DNA of 64,000 bases, from assembly GCF_902459465.1 (NCBI RefSeq), contig NC_047065.1, forward strand, positions 2,724,309-2,788,308. Direction: 5' to 3'. Positions within the stretch are counted from its first letter, which is position 1; each line of letters opens with the position of its first letter. The notes below the pieces were generated by a model, which did no database searches, was not told where the DNA came from, and saw nothing but the letters and a program-made list of their open reading frames with translations. Shown piece by piece: positions 44,165 through 53,125 of the stretch. The position numbers and the translations under genes are program-made. This DNA is from Asterias rubens. Lineage: Eukaryota > Echinodermata > Asteroidea > Forcipulatida > Asteriidae.

Positions 44165-45403
44165 TGTATGAGAGAGATTGGCTGTTGCCAGCTTGGTGTC
44201 TATCCCCTTGTGGGGGGGGGGGGCTTTGCTGAGTTCCCTCGTCGGAAAGATCATCTACACAAACAAACGAGCTCACTTATTTGTGTCTTGAAGAACTTTA
44301 CTAAAGTTACTCCCTCGATGATTGGTTTCAGGTTCAAGAGGAAACAGACGACTGTGACTGCTTTTGAACATGAGTACCGAAGTGGTGCACAACATTCTTG
44401 TGCTGAGTAAGTAGAGATGTAGTTTATATTCTTCCCTACCTTTCACCACTGGACCCGGTTCGAATTCTACCTCAGACTGGAGCCTCTCATGTTCTTGTTG
44501 ATGATTGTTTAAAAGAGTTCAGTAAGATGTGACTTGGTCTGAGGGACAACAACTCAACCTTTTACCTGTTAGATTAAATTTCAAGAAATTTGTGTAAAAC
44601 TGGTGTGTTTATTCTTTTATGGTGTTTATGCAATTTTAAATTTTTATAGTGTTTTTACTTCGTATCTTGCTTTTGCTCTATGGTATATCAAACTCGCTAT
44701 CTATTTGTTTACAGATTCCATGTATTTTTTTTTGCGATTTCCTGTACAGCAGTTTGAGATTTTTCTGTAAAACGCTAAGTGTAAAATAAAACATAATTAT
44801 TATTCTTTACACAGTAATGAGGTGTACTACCGTGCCGTACATGGAACTGCCATCTTCTTTCTGCAGAACGATGCCGGATATAAGCTCTGGCCACCAACCG
44901 ACGAGAAGATCAAATCATTAATGGAAGCTTACCAACCCGAACAGACCACACCACCCACGCCGTCAGCTTCTAAAGTGTCCAATCATAAAGAGGTAGATAC
45001 AGAAGGTGAAACTCCCAAGAAAAAAATAGACGCATCTTTAAGTTCTCCCACCAGTTCCTTAAAGAGGACCTTTTCAGAATCTGAAAGTGACGCTCAACCG
45101 CCGTTAAAGAGGACCTTTTCAGAATTTGAAAGTGACACACAACCGCCGTTGAAGGGTCACGCAGACGACCATTTAAGTGCGTCCGTAACGTCACCTACAG
45201 GAAATGGTGGTTCACCTCTAAAGAGATCGAAATTAACTGAAGACTTGTATTTTGACATCTCACCAGCTCTGAGGCATACCCATGGTATGACAAAACTAGA
45301 GGTGGATAGATCGAGGAGCGAACAGAGACACGGGAGTGACGGCGACAGGAAGAAGGAGCATGCAACAAGTTCTCTGTCTGATACACCAAGAATTGTAAAA
45401 TAA
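33619..45403 (+). CDS. PCIF1: PCIF1 / CAPAM, cap-specific adenosine N6-methyltransferase, 14 coding exons, complete
   Basis: Coding exons: 33619-33969, 34232-34377, 34911-35065, 35844-35991, 37476-37559, 38676-38775, 40120-40282, 40519-40694, 41334-41420, 42025-42209, 43004-43097, 43746-43846, 44332-44406, 44815-45403. All are GT/AG, phases agree, total 2,454 nt (817 aa; human 704). Domains: proline/glutamine-rich start; WW domain ~72-107 ([14 protein letters not shown], then YYFN and SLWEMP; W81, W104) that binds the phosphorylated Pol II CTD; helical region; methyltransferase fold with [37 protein letters not shown] and the catalytic NPPF at 547-550 (human 553-556, from memory). The enzyme forms m6Am at the first transcribed adenosine of capped mRNA, using S-adenosylmethionine. 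The extra length is a hydrophilic serine-rich C-terminal tail with a tandem repeat. The 5' UTR part of exon 1 (33511-33618) has three upstream ATGs. Confidence 0.97.
33834..33935 (+). CDS. PCIF1: PCIF1 WW domain
   Basis: Residues 72-107 of the product hold the two signature tryptophans (81 and 104), the YYFN core and the C-terminal proline. This module tethers the enzyme to the Ser5-phosphorylated Pol II C-terminal domain. The domain sits in the first coding exon. Confidence 0.9.
34110..34200 (-). mobile_element. tRNA-like SINE fragment (family 1) in PCIF1 intron
   Basis: In reverse: CTGTAGCAATGCAAAGGTTG, GTGGGTTCGAATCCCACTCG and AGTGATTTGCCTGTGGATTC. Confidence 0.75.
35340..35430 (+). mobile_element. 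tRNA-like SINE fragment (family 2)
   Basis: CAACAAAGATATTGTCAACA, AGAGAGACCGCCAACA and GTAGTAGCTCAGTTAATAGAG match 57515-57560. The element is cut at 35430 by the next SINE. Confidence 0.65.
35436..35812 (-). mobile_element. tRNA-like SINE (family 3), near full length
   Basis: In reverse it starts GTGTCGTGGCCGAGCGGTTA (class II tRNA A box) and continues AGAGCACTGAATTC and GTCGGTTTGGATCCCCAGCC (B box). Then come GACACTTGTGTCCTTAAAGC, CATCCTTCGGATGGGACATA, GAACCCAGTGCACTT, GGGTTCGCCCCGGTGTTCC, and the 3' end GCGCTATATGTGACTTCG with (TTA)n. It is inserted in PCIF1 intron 3. Confidence 0.85.
36049..36135 (+). pseudogene. Partial duplicate of PCIF1 coding exon 4
   Basis: TACCCAGTGATTGTAAGCC and the following AGAAGTATC(A)CGGCCTATGAAG repeat the 3' half of the exon at 35930-35973. 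Intron sequence follows in the same order (TTATCAAGTAGGAACGAAAG against TATCGACTAGGAACCCAAG). Internal deletions remove the frame and the donor is degraded. It is a tandem copy about 120 bp downstream of the source. Confidence 0.75.
36149..36320 (+). repeat. GGCCTGATACTTCATGGAGG family repeat
   Basis: AGGCCTGATACTTCATGGAG, GTCATTGCCTCGGTGCCC, AGCTCCAGTAGAAATGTAC, CATAGGGTGCCCTTTACC, ACGAAGCATACAG. Confidence 0.8.
36370..37035 (+). repeat. Tandem array of a class II tRNA-like module (~85 bp, about five units)
   Basis: Units contain CTCTGG.(A/G)TTTCTGATCAGCAG, GAGTGTGGGTTCAAGTCC, TGGTATTGACACTTGTGGTC and AGCACACCGGACTCAGG. The first unit starts with an SINE-like A box (TGGCCGCACGGATAAGAGC). 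The array is split by the foldback at 36591-36870. Confidence 0.8.
36591..36870. mobile_element. Foldback element (family D) inserted in the tandem array
   Basis: GGGCCCAATTTCATAGCGCT ... GCGCTATGAAATTGGGC. It interrupts TCAAGTCCT|GGTATTGACAC, which is intact in neighbouring units. Confidence 0.85.
37040..37370. mobile_element. TTAA-flanked foldback (AAAGGAACACGTTGC family)
   Basis: TTAAAGGAACACGTTGCATT and CAAGGCAATGTGTCCCTTTAA are inverted. The arms continue GTAGAATACAATGATCCACA / TGTGTGGATCATTGTATTC. Confidence 0.85.
37741..38148. mobile_element. TTAA-flanked foldback (AAAGGAACACGTTGC family), longer copy
   Basis: Ends TTAAAGGAACACGTTGCCTT and AAGGCAACGTGTTCCTTTAA. The centre has the palindromic AACACGGTCGGCAATTTATG / CATAAATGGCCGACCGTGTT and a duplicated GGGAGTCAAAAAGTTGACT. 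Confidence 0.9.
38251..38560. repeat. Degenerate foldback sequence in PCIF1 intron 5
   Basis: CCCAATTTCATAAAGCCCTTAAGC, GTGCTTAGCAAGTTTG and TGCTAAGCAAGTTTATATGC show the AAGCA motifs of the foldback families without clean ends. Confidence 0.5.
39155..39536 (+). mobile_element. TTAA-flanked MITE (family 1), well preserved
   Basis: TTAAAGGCAGTGGACACTAT ... ATAGTGTCCACTGCCTTTAA. This copy shows both TTAA ends and the ~27-bp terminal inverted repeat best. Confidence 0.9.
39807..40048. mobile_element. Foldback element (family C)
   Basis: GGGCCCAATTTCATAGAGCT ... AGCTCTATGAAATTGGGCCC. It lies 72 bp before PCIF1 coding exon 7. Confidence 0.9.
40755..40990 (-). mobile_element. tRNA-like SINE (family 1)
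   Basis: In reverse: GGTGGCCCTAGTGGTAAGAC (A box), TCATCGGTTCGAATCCCACC (B box), CGGATAATTTGTCTGTGG. It starts 60 bp after PCIF1 exon 8. Confidence 0.8.
41025..41300 (+). mobile_element. SINE family 3 body and 3' end
   Basis: GACACTTGTGTCCTTAAGCA, CCTTCGGATGGGACGTAAAG, GGGTTCGCCCCGGTGTTCC, ACCTTGAGTTCCTTGTTTGG, GTGCGCTGTATAAAACTTTG, then (ATT)n. The tRNA-like head is missing. It ends 33 bp before PCIF1 exon 9. Confidence 0.8.
41656..41815 (+). repeat. GGCAA..TGCCTTGGTGCCC family repeat
   Basis: TCATGCCTCCATTTCC, AATGCCTTGGTGCCCTTGAA, TCATAGTGTGCCCTGTACC, AACGTAGCATACAGACCTG. Confidence 0.7.
42376..42759 (+). mobile_element. TTAA-flanked MITE (family 1) in PCIF1 intron 10
   Basis: AAGGAAGTGGACACTATTGG ... 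ATTGTGTCCATTGTCTTTAA. Confidence 0.85.
42830..42930 (-). mobile_element. tRNA-like SINE fragment (family 1)
   Basis: In reverse: AGCTCTAGCAATGCAAAGG, GTTAGAACCCCATCCGAGTG, GATTTGCTGTTGG, CTCGGGAAAGTACAGAGTGC. Confidence 0.7.
43047..43058 (+). CDS. PCIF1: PCIF1 catalytic NPPF motif
   Basis: AACCCTCCCTTT encodes NPPF, flanked by SGSFEA before and GEELMESM after. It is the N6-adenine methyltransferase-type catalytic motif of the PCIF1 family. It is intact, so the enzyme is predicted to be active. Confidence 0.93.
43165..43250. repeat. GTTTCAACCCTAGCAGAGTC / GAAACGTGCC repeat
   Basis: Relative of 15411-15510: AACCCTAGCAGAGTCTTTCT ... TTCGAGAAAGACTAAGGGCC. Confidence 0.6.
44060..44270 (+). mobile_element. 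tRNA-like SINE (family 4) with internal (TATG)n
   Basis: CACCGTGGTATAGTGGTAAG (A box), ACTTGCAATCACAAGGTTG (start of B box), then (TATG)n at 44134-44170, a body AGATTGGCTGTTGCCAGCTT and GAGTTCCCTCGTCGGAAAG. Family relatives at 60700-60780 and 62027-62110. Confidence 0.75.
45059..45148 (+). repeat. PCIF1: Two 45-bp tandem repeats in the PCIF1 C-terminal tail
   Basis: Two units (45059-45103 and 45104-45148) differ at three positions and encode [15 protein letters not shown] and [15 protein letters not shown]. The repeat is acidic/serine-rich, lies beyond the conserved methyltransferase core, and is in frame. Confidence 0.9.
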
Positions 45404-45778
45404 CAAACCTATCATGTTGTGTACATAGCTAGTCAATGCCAACACCTACTCCCTGGTTGTAATGGGGTTGACGCTAACCTTAAAAGGCCCAAACAAAAGC
45501 CCCAACCAAACATTCAAGTAAATTGAGGTACAGTTTGGGCTTTTAATTTTTATCTGGTTTTTGTGTGGAATCAATGTTTTTTTTAAAACAGTTATTTGTT
45601 CATGAGCAGCGTTGCTTAGAACTAAATCTCAAAATCTCAATGCAACTTTGTTATATCAGTGCAAGAAGTTGATAAGTTATAAACAGATAATTAAGGTGAT
45701 ACCTTGGACACACATGGTGCTTGGCAGATAGGTTGTGTCTCACACTAGAGTAATAGGTATACAGTTGTGAACGTTTTC
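45404..45778 (+). other. PCIF1 3' UTR / downstream flank
   Basis: No coding sequence. It lies directly after the PCIF1 stop codon and is probably 3' UTR. No certain poly(A) signal before the tandem-repeat block. Confidence 0.5.
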
Positions 45779-46620
45779 TCAAGACACCACTTTGTTTTGG
45801 TTACAATGCATAGTCAAAACTTGAGAAATTTCAGACCTTTTTCTGGCCTGTATCCTTTGTTTTTTGAAAGGGCAAGGACACCAAAGAATATTCTCTTTTG
45901 TAAAGGGCCGGTACCCTATAAGGAAATTGTATATTTCTACTGGAGCGCTCCAAGGGCACCAAGGCAATGACCAAGGGGAATGGAGGCAATCGTCTTTGTT
46001 GCCTCTGTGAAGTATAGGGCCTGCTTCTTCCTGTATTCAGACTTTTTAAAGTCTGCTTGGTAAACAAACAAAAAACCAGTAATTTTAAATAAAATAAGTC
46101 CTGCTCTTTGATTTACTTCTCTAGTATGAGGATTGTGATCCTGAAAGGTTTGGGAATCTATAACTCCAGGAGTTATCAGAAATGAAAATGCCATCATTTG
46201 ACACCACTTTGTTTCAGTTACAATGCATAATAAAAGGTTGAGAAATTCAGACTTTTTTCAGAATTCAGACTTGTAAAAGTCCGCTCAGTAAAACATAAAC
46301 AATCATGGGTTTTTTTGTTGTCGCTTTTTTTCAAAATGCAAGTCGTGCTCTTTTATCTACTTCTCTAGTAATGAAGATACTGACCCTAAAAGGTTGTTGG
46401 AATCTATAACTCCAGGGGTTACCAAAAAGTGAAAACATCATCATTTGACACCACTTTGGTTCAGTTACAATGCATAACTCTAGGTTTAGAAATGTCGGAC
46501 CTTTTTTCTATATTCAGACTTTTAAAAGTCTGTCCTAAAACAAGTCGTGCTCTTGGATGTACTTCTCTTGTGATTAGGATGGTGAATTGAAAAGGTCGTT
46601 GGAACCTATAGAACCTATAG
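45779..46620 (+). repeat. Three ~245-bp tandem repeats downstream of PCIF1
   Basis: Units start with GACACCACTTTG.TT near 45782, 46200 and 46446. Each contains CAGTTACAATGCATA, CAGACTTTT..AAAGTC, GTCGTGCTCTT, TACTTCTCT and GGAATCTATAACTCCAGG. Unit 1 is interrupted at about 45840-46025 by another repeat; unit 3 is truncated. The units are clearly diverged. Confidence 0.8.
45838..46026 (-). repeat. GGCCTGATACTTCATGGAGG family repeat, inserted in tandem unit 1
   Basis: In reverse it reads GGCC..ATACTTCACAGAGGCAA, then CATTGCCTTGGTGCCCTTGG, ACTGGAGCGCTCC and AAAGGGC..GGTGTCC. Other copies lie at 10113, 36149, 41656, 56369, 57833 and 61100. Confidence 0.7.
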
Positions 46621-48098
46621 AAAAAAATGGACATCCCAAGATTTGGATCAAAGTTTAGACTTTTTTTCTCATCAATGACTCTCACCCCTGATTATTTGTT
46701 TCCTATTTGGGGATTACATTACAGCTTCTTCAAAGCCATAAAATAATGATAACAATCTTATTGATAGGTATCGTTTCCGCAGGGCAATATCTTTCTTTAC
46801 AATTTGTAGAACTTGCCAAGAGGTCTTAAGGGAATATGATTCAAATCAACAGTCTTGTATTTTCTTTATACTCTTTGCTGACTTATTCAGTAGGAGATCT
46901 TAAATCCGCAACGTTTGTCTTTGGATTTTGTCGCACGGATTCTCACTAAGCGATGACCCTTCGAAAAAGGTTGTTCAAATTTTTGCTTTATGCAGTTGTA
47001 AGATTAAAGGGTCTGGGTACTTTTTTATAGGACACAAAACACACTGTCCACAGATTTACATTAAACTTACACGGTTTGAAGATAATGACGGTAGAAATCC
47101 TACCTTAAGATATTACTTGCTGAGGTGCTGTATTTTTTGAGAAATGAGTAAAAAAAAACGTCACAAGTCAGGAGACGAAAATTATTTAAGCATGTAAAAC
47201 GCTTTTTCATGACATTATATCACTCATTTCTCAAAAACTGCAGCACCTCATTAAGTCATATTTGAAGGGAAGCTGTCTACTATCATTTATCTTCAAACTA
47301 TGTAAGTTTAATGTAAATCTGTGGACATTGTGTTTTATGTTACATAAAGTACCACAATCCTCATAACTCTGTTAATGTAATAGACAAATAATTTAATGAA
47401 ATATAATTTGTTTTTAACTTGGTATTTTTTTGGTATTATTTGATATGTATTTTTTAGGTTTTAGGAATGAAGATGTATATATTGTGTATAAAAAATCCTA
47501 TGTATTTAAAAAGTTGTTTTCATCCGAAAACGAGATCACTGAGGAAAAAAAAAATGTAATCTTAGCTATTTTTTATTCCATGCATTTGGGGAGAATCCTT
47601 AAGTGACGCACCTAAAATGACAACGTTTTTCTTTTTTAATTGAGATTTTATCTTTTGAGACTTTTGAGCTATTTTTGGGTGAGCCTCAACTGAACTAATT
47701 ATATTGTTTATTCATAATGAATAAAATCATCTTGTTCTATGGTAATTTCAATCAAAGGAAAATACTTCTTGACCTGTTCATTAGCTCATGTTTTGAGAAC
47801 TGAAATCCAGTGGCTTTGGGATAAAATTGGGAGTTTTAAATAACAATTATATTTATCAACTGAACCATTTCAGCCATTGATGATGCAAACAAGTTAGATA
47901 CAACATCATTTTCATTCAAAGTTAATTTTCTAGAAATTTCACTAACAATTTTAAGTTCTTGCAAAAGCTTGGTTTTGTTGTGTCAGTATTCAAGTGGATA
48001 ATTGAACGGTAAAATGACTCTGTAAATTGCTTATTTTATTATCCTATACAAGAAACATTTGCAACAATGAAAACATGTTCCGGATATGGAAAAGTATG
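46621..48098. other. Intergenic downstream of PCIF1
   Basis: AT-rich. Apart from the foldback at 47004-47355, no feature was recognised. Confidence 0.5.
47004..47355. mobile_element. TTAA-edged foldback (family J)
   Basis: The arms are complementary: CTGTCCACAGATTTACATTA with TAATGTAAATCTGTGGACA, and GCTGAGGTGCTGTATTTTTT with AAAACTGCAGCACCTCA. The left edge is TTAAAGGGTCTGGGTAC; the right edge is eroded. Confidence 0.85.
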
Positions 48099-48466
48099 TT
48101 TAAAGGCAGTGGACACTATCGGTAATTACTCAAAATAATTAATAGCACAAAACCTTACTTGGTAACGAGTAATGGGGAGCTGTTGATGGTATAAAACATT
48201 GTGAGAAACAGCTCCCTCTGAAGTAATGGAGTTTTCGAGAAAGAAGTAATTTTCAACAAATTGATTTCGAGACTTCGGATTTAGGTCTCGTAATCAAGCA
48301 TCTGAAAGCACACAACTTAGTGTGACAAGGGTGTTTTTTGTTTCATTATTATCTCGCAATTGCGACGACCATTTTCACAGGTTTGTTTTTTTATGCATAA
48401 TATGTTGAGATACGCCAAATGAGAAGACTGGTCTTTGACAATTATCAATAGTGTCCACTGTCTTTA
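48099..48466 (+). mobile_element. TTAA-flanked MITE (family 1)
   Basis: TTAAAGGCAGTGGACACTAT ... ATAGTGTCCACTGTCTTTAA. Confidence 0.88.
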
Positions 48467-49200
48467 ACAGGGGTACCAGATCTTATACAAAACACAAAAA
48501 CTGTGGGGGAACCACTTTATTGCAAAAAAAAAAAATACTAAACAGGACAGATATGTATATATATAATGAGTAGGGTAGAACGCCTTAGCTTGCGATCCAA
48601 ACCGGACCTTTTTCATATCTATATATAAAAATAAAACAAAAATAGAAATTGAATTTCACTCCTCTACATTTGCTCCGAATAAAATCTCGGTAACATTCAA
48701 ATATTTGGGGGGGGGAGGGGTGTATTTTGTTTTTGCAAAGCCAAAACTTTAATTGATTGTGATATCCATCTCTTTTTTATTCTGCTCCATAAACTAAACT
48801 TCCTTCTCAAATAGATTGTTTCATTTCAAATTAAAATCATGTGACTGTTTTGGAGTCAAATCAACTGGGAAAATAATCCCTGAAGTGATCCCTTCGGTGA
48901 CAAATGGTTCCAGATAGTATGTCAACATTGAATTTAAAAAAAAAGGTCTTGCCCTTTTGAGTCAAAACGGTTTCAATTATATCAGTTTTTTTTTTGTTTT
49001 TTTTCAAAGGTTAATAGCAAACTATAAAGTTGGTACTTTCTCAGTTCCGCTGGAAATTGTTATTTTGCTGAATTTTGAAAGAAGAGATTTTATTATATTA
49101 TGTTTAAATTGCCGGTCAAGTGAATTTTGTTTCTATATTATAAAAAAAATGTCCATCTAGACTAACGAAACATATCTTCCGCAAGTGAATAAGATGCATT
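48467..49200. other. Intergenic, nothing recognised
   Basis: AT-rich with short A and T runs and a G run near 48707. Confidence 0.5.
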
Positions 49201-49571
49201 TTAAAGGCATTGGACACTTGGTAATTACTCTAAATAACTGTTAGCATAAAAACTTACTTGGTAACAAGCAGTATAGAACTGTTGATAGTATAAAACATTT
49301 TAAGAAACGGCTCCCTCTGAAGTATCGTAGTTTTCGAGGAAAGAACTAATCTTTCACTCAAACATTTGAATTTGATTTCGAGACCTCAGAATTAGATTTT
49401 AAGGTCCCGAAATGAAGCATCTGAAAGCAAGGGTGTTTTTTTCTTTCGTTACTTTCTCGCAACTTCGACGACCAATATGAACTCAAATTTTCACAGGTTT
49501 GTTATATTATGCATATGTAGCGATACACCAATTGACAACTACCAGAAAAATATAGTGTCCAGTGTCTTTAA
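49201..49571 (+). mobile_element. TTAA-flanked MITE (family 1)
   Basis: TTAAAGGCATTGGACACTTG ... ATAGTGTCCAGTGTCTTTAA. Confidence 0.85.
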
Positions 49572-50035
49572 AATCACTTATTGTTACAAGGCAATTCGGT
49601 GATAATTAAACTCGAATCAGAATTCCATAATCTTATATTTATTGAGCATTGGAAATATATTAACATCGTAGGCGTCCGTTCGTTGTTTAAGTTATCCCTC
49701 AATTACAGCACAAACAAATGTGGCACGGGGGGGGGGGGTGGGGGTGCTGCTGAAAGAATGAACGGTGATTGACTTTTTTATTTCACCACCTTTGCAATAT
49801 TATCGATTGGCTTGAAGATAGCTTTGTTGGTTGTTTTGATAATTCAACAAATTTGAGGGTACAGTTTGTTGACATTTCCTTAGAGATACTACGTGACATT
49901 ATTTCAAATTGAAGTTGTTTTTTTACGGGTGTTGTTTTATAAGTTATAACTTGTTACAAGGGAGGGTTGTTTGCAAAAAATGTGATCAACTTTGGGTCAA
50001 ATTCAATTGGGATGTTGTCAATCTTCTTTTTTCAC

Positions 50036-50414
50036 AAGGGAAGGTACACGTTTAGTAATTACTCAAAACAAATATTAACTTAAAAACTGACTTGATAACA
50101 AGCATTGGAGAGCTGTTGATAGAATAAAACATTGTGAGAAACGGCTCCCTCTAAAAAAAAAAGGCGTAGTTTTTGAGAAAGAGGTAATTTATCACTAAAA
50201 TAGTCAAAGACTTCTGGCTAGAAGTCTTTTATTCCTATATCTGAAAGCACACAAATTCGTCCCAACAAGGGTGTTTTTCTCTCATCATTTTCTCGCAACT
50301 TTGATGACCAATTTAGCGCAAATTTTCACAGGCTTGTTATTTTATGTTTATGTTGGGATACACCAAGTGAGAAGACTGGTCTTTTACAATTACCAATAGC
50401 GTACCTTCTCTTTA
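50036..50414 (+). mobile_element. TTAA-flanked MITE (family 1, GGGAAGGTACACG subfamily)
   Basis: AAGGGAAGGTACACGTTTAG ... AATAGCGTACCTTCTCTTTAA. Confidence 0.85.
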
Positions 50415-50878
50415 AACTATTTTTTCTCTTAAACTTCTAGCCAAAGTCATGTGTTTAAATCTTTAGTAAAGGATTAACCAACAAATAGCATGCAGAGATC
50501 ATGTATCTTGTCATGGTTGCCAAATTTCTTCTTCTTTTTTATATCACAAAATTAAATCATCACATTTTGTAAAGGTGTTGGCTGCATCTCGAAACTGTTC
50601 ACTTTTTATTGCGGGAATTGTCCATGAGGGTCCAATCACACTCTGCACATCTGTTATATTATTATATGTATTATATAATTATTAAAAGCAATTTTTATGC
50701 CTGTGATGAAAGAATATTATATTAAATACATATTTCTTATCAATATTCCAGTCAGAATGTCATATGCAAGTATCTTTGTTATAAATATTATCCAAATATA
50801 ATGTTTGTGCGAAAGGTTTTTTAAATTGCCTTTTCCCGAGTTGTGTATTTTTAGTGGGGCCGGTCGTATGGCACCGTT

Positions 50879-51172
50879 TCAAAAAAATAACAAATTTGTG
50901 AAAAGTTTGACTCATTGGTCGTCGAAGGTACAAGGCAAGAAAAAAAACCCTTGTTGCACGATGTTCTGTGCTTCAAATGCCTAATAAAAGGCTTCAGTGC
51001 GGCCTAAGGTGTTTTAACATTCGAGTGAGAAATTACCTTTTTTTTCAAAAACTATGTTACTTCAGAGGGAGCCGTTTCACACATGATGTTTTATACTATC
51101 AACATGGGCTCTTCATTAATTGCTCGTTACCGTAATTATTTTGAGTAATTACCAATAGTGTCCAATTGACTG
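50879..51172 (-). mobile_element. TTAA-flanked MITE (family 1), 5'-truncated
   Basis: Reverse copy from AAAAATAACAAATTTGTGAA to TAATTACCAATAGTGTCCAA. The outer left end is missing. Confidence 0.75.
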
Positions 51173-52361
51173 TCGTTGTTTTCTAACATGAAAATTGCCA
51201 ATTATAGGGTACTTAGCCTAAAAGGGAAATTAAACTTTAAAAATTCTTTCTGCCGAGGAGTTGACTGTTCCTAATAATTTGACAACATCTCTGATGTGGC
51301 GTTATTTTCTTTCGCGCTAAACCTAGAATTTAAAAAGATGATTACGAATTCAATTTATGTGAAAAGTTGGTTTCAGCGGGGAGAAGGTGTTCTGAACTCG
51401 ATCGTTCTGAAACATGAAAAGCTACATTCAAAATGACATTCCGAAAAATTGGTATGCGGGGATATTATTTTAGGAATGTGGCTGTATATAATAAGGCCAT
51501 ATTTATATTTTGATTTGTGGTTGATTGCAGTCATACAGTTTATATTAGGGAGAAGTTTCATAGGGTTTCTTGACTAGCCTTGCAACAACACACACGTAAA
51601 CTTGTTTTGTGCTTGGTTTCATTATTATAGAATAATGCTTTGTGCTGTTATGTTTTGATATGTTTTAAATAATGCTCAATAAATTTACACTTAACAACTG
51701 TTCTAAATTCATACAAAGATATTGTTGGAGTTTTTTTTAGGTCTGTTGTCTCTGTTGCGTATTGGAGCTTTGATAAAATAATTCATTCTTTCTTTACTAC
51801 TATGTGACGTATTTCTTAGAATAAATCTAATTAAAATACTAACTCGGAAGACTAATTCACACTGTTTTAGTTTATCCTTGAAAGGTTTCTGCAATGAAAA
51901 GAGGAATGTAATTCACATAACTAGGTTTTGACCTTAAGATCACCTTAATGGTCATACGTAGTGAGCAGACGACCTCCAGAGTCAAGTCTATTGTATTTCA
52001 AACAATAGAATGATCGATTTATCGAGGCATTGTGATCAAAAAGGTAACTTGTAGTTAGGCGCCCACTTCTATTGAGATTATACGTGGAAAGGCGTCTAGG
52101 TTGCGCACTGTCTCCGGTCGATGTGTTGTCTGCAAGCAGAAAGTTGCGCGGCAGCGGAGAAGAGTGTCAGACAACATGTTTTATTAGTCATATTTATTGA
52201 TTTAGCATTCAATGATAACTGATTGTTCTGTCCTTGACCGTAAACTGAGGTCTAACTGTTATAATCGGTTCACAAACAACCAAACTACATGCTAGAGAAG
52301 AGGTGAGTTTCCGTCTAAGAAATAATGGGAAACAATTCCGTATACAGTATGTATTGTATAC
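51173..52361. other. Intergenic, nothing recognised
   Basis: No gene, RNA or named repeat was recognised on either strand. Confidence 0.5.
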
Positions 52362-52503
52362 TCCTGCCACCGCTTTTTCAAACCAATGTTTAGACTAGTA
52401 ATAAGTAATCACTTCAGCTATGAACTAAATAAGTATCAAATTTACTCAAATGAGGTATTACTTTTTTTGTAAAAATTAGTGGTGGCAGGATACGGAAATC
52501 TTT
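52362..52503. mobile_element. Foldback element CTGCCACC...GGTGGCAG
   Basis: ACTCCTGCCACCGCTTTTTC at the left; GTGGTGGCAGGATACGG at the right. The interior AAATGAGGTATTAC is inverted against GTAATCACTTCAG weakly. Confidence 0.6.
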
Positions 52504-52817
52504 CTCGTCAATTAATTTGGGCTAGGCCTACCACCATGTTGAATTTTTTTTCAACCAAAAACATAGGTAAGGGCCCTATCAAAAAAGGGGCCCATAATTT
52601 CATAGCGCTTCATGTGCTCGCCTGTCCTGTGCAATTTGCATTTCATAGCACTGCCAAATACGCCATTATGGGTCCGTATAATTAGTTGCGATTTTCAGGG
52701 AGGTTTTGTTTTAGACAATGGATGGTTCTGCGACAGTAATGACGACGCTTGGCGTTATCTGCGCATGCCTCGACTTTGAGAACAGTCATCCCCCTCAATT
52801 TCTACGACGGTACTTGG

Positions 52818-52955
52818 GTTGGGGGATAACTTTCCGTATGGCGCCACCACTTTTTCACTCATATTTACAGAAAGGGATATCTCATTGAGGTAAATTAAAT
52901 ACTATATTATTTCATATCGAATGAAAAAGTGGTGGCGCCATACGGAAACTTTTCC
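52818..52955. mobile_element. Foldback element TTTCCGTATGGCGCCACCAC
   Basis: TTTCCGTATGGCGCCACCAC and GTGGTGGCGCCATACGGAAA are exact complements, extended by TTTTTCACTCATAT / ATCGAATGAAAAA. Likely the same family as 52362-52503. Confidence 0.88.
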
Positions 52956-53067
52956 GGGTTGGGAATCGGATGAATCTGCGTTGTGCTGAAAACGACAACA
53001 GGGTTGGCTGAAAGCTATACCTACCGTCACCGAACCATCCGTTGTCCAAAACGAAAGCTCCCTATTG

Positions 53068-53125
53068 TAACCCTCCTCCCGGCGGCGAAGCGAGGGAGGA
53101 GGGTTACGTTATATGGCAACTACTA
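53068..53125. repeat. AACCCTCCTCCC ... GGGAGGAGGGTTACG repeat
   Basis: GTAACCCTCCTCCCGGCGGC and CGAGGGAGGAGGGTTACGTTA are inverted. Same family as 28258-28355. Confidence 0.75.
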
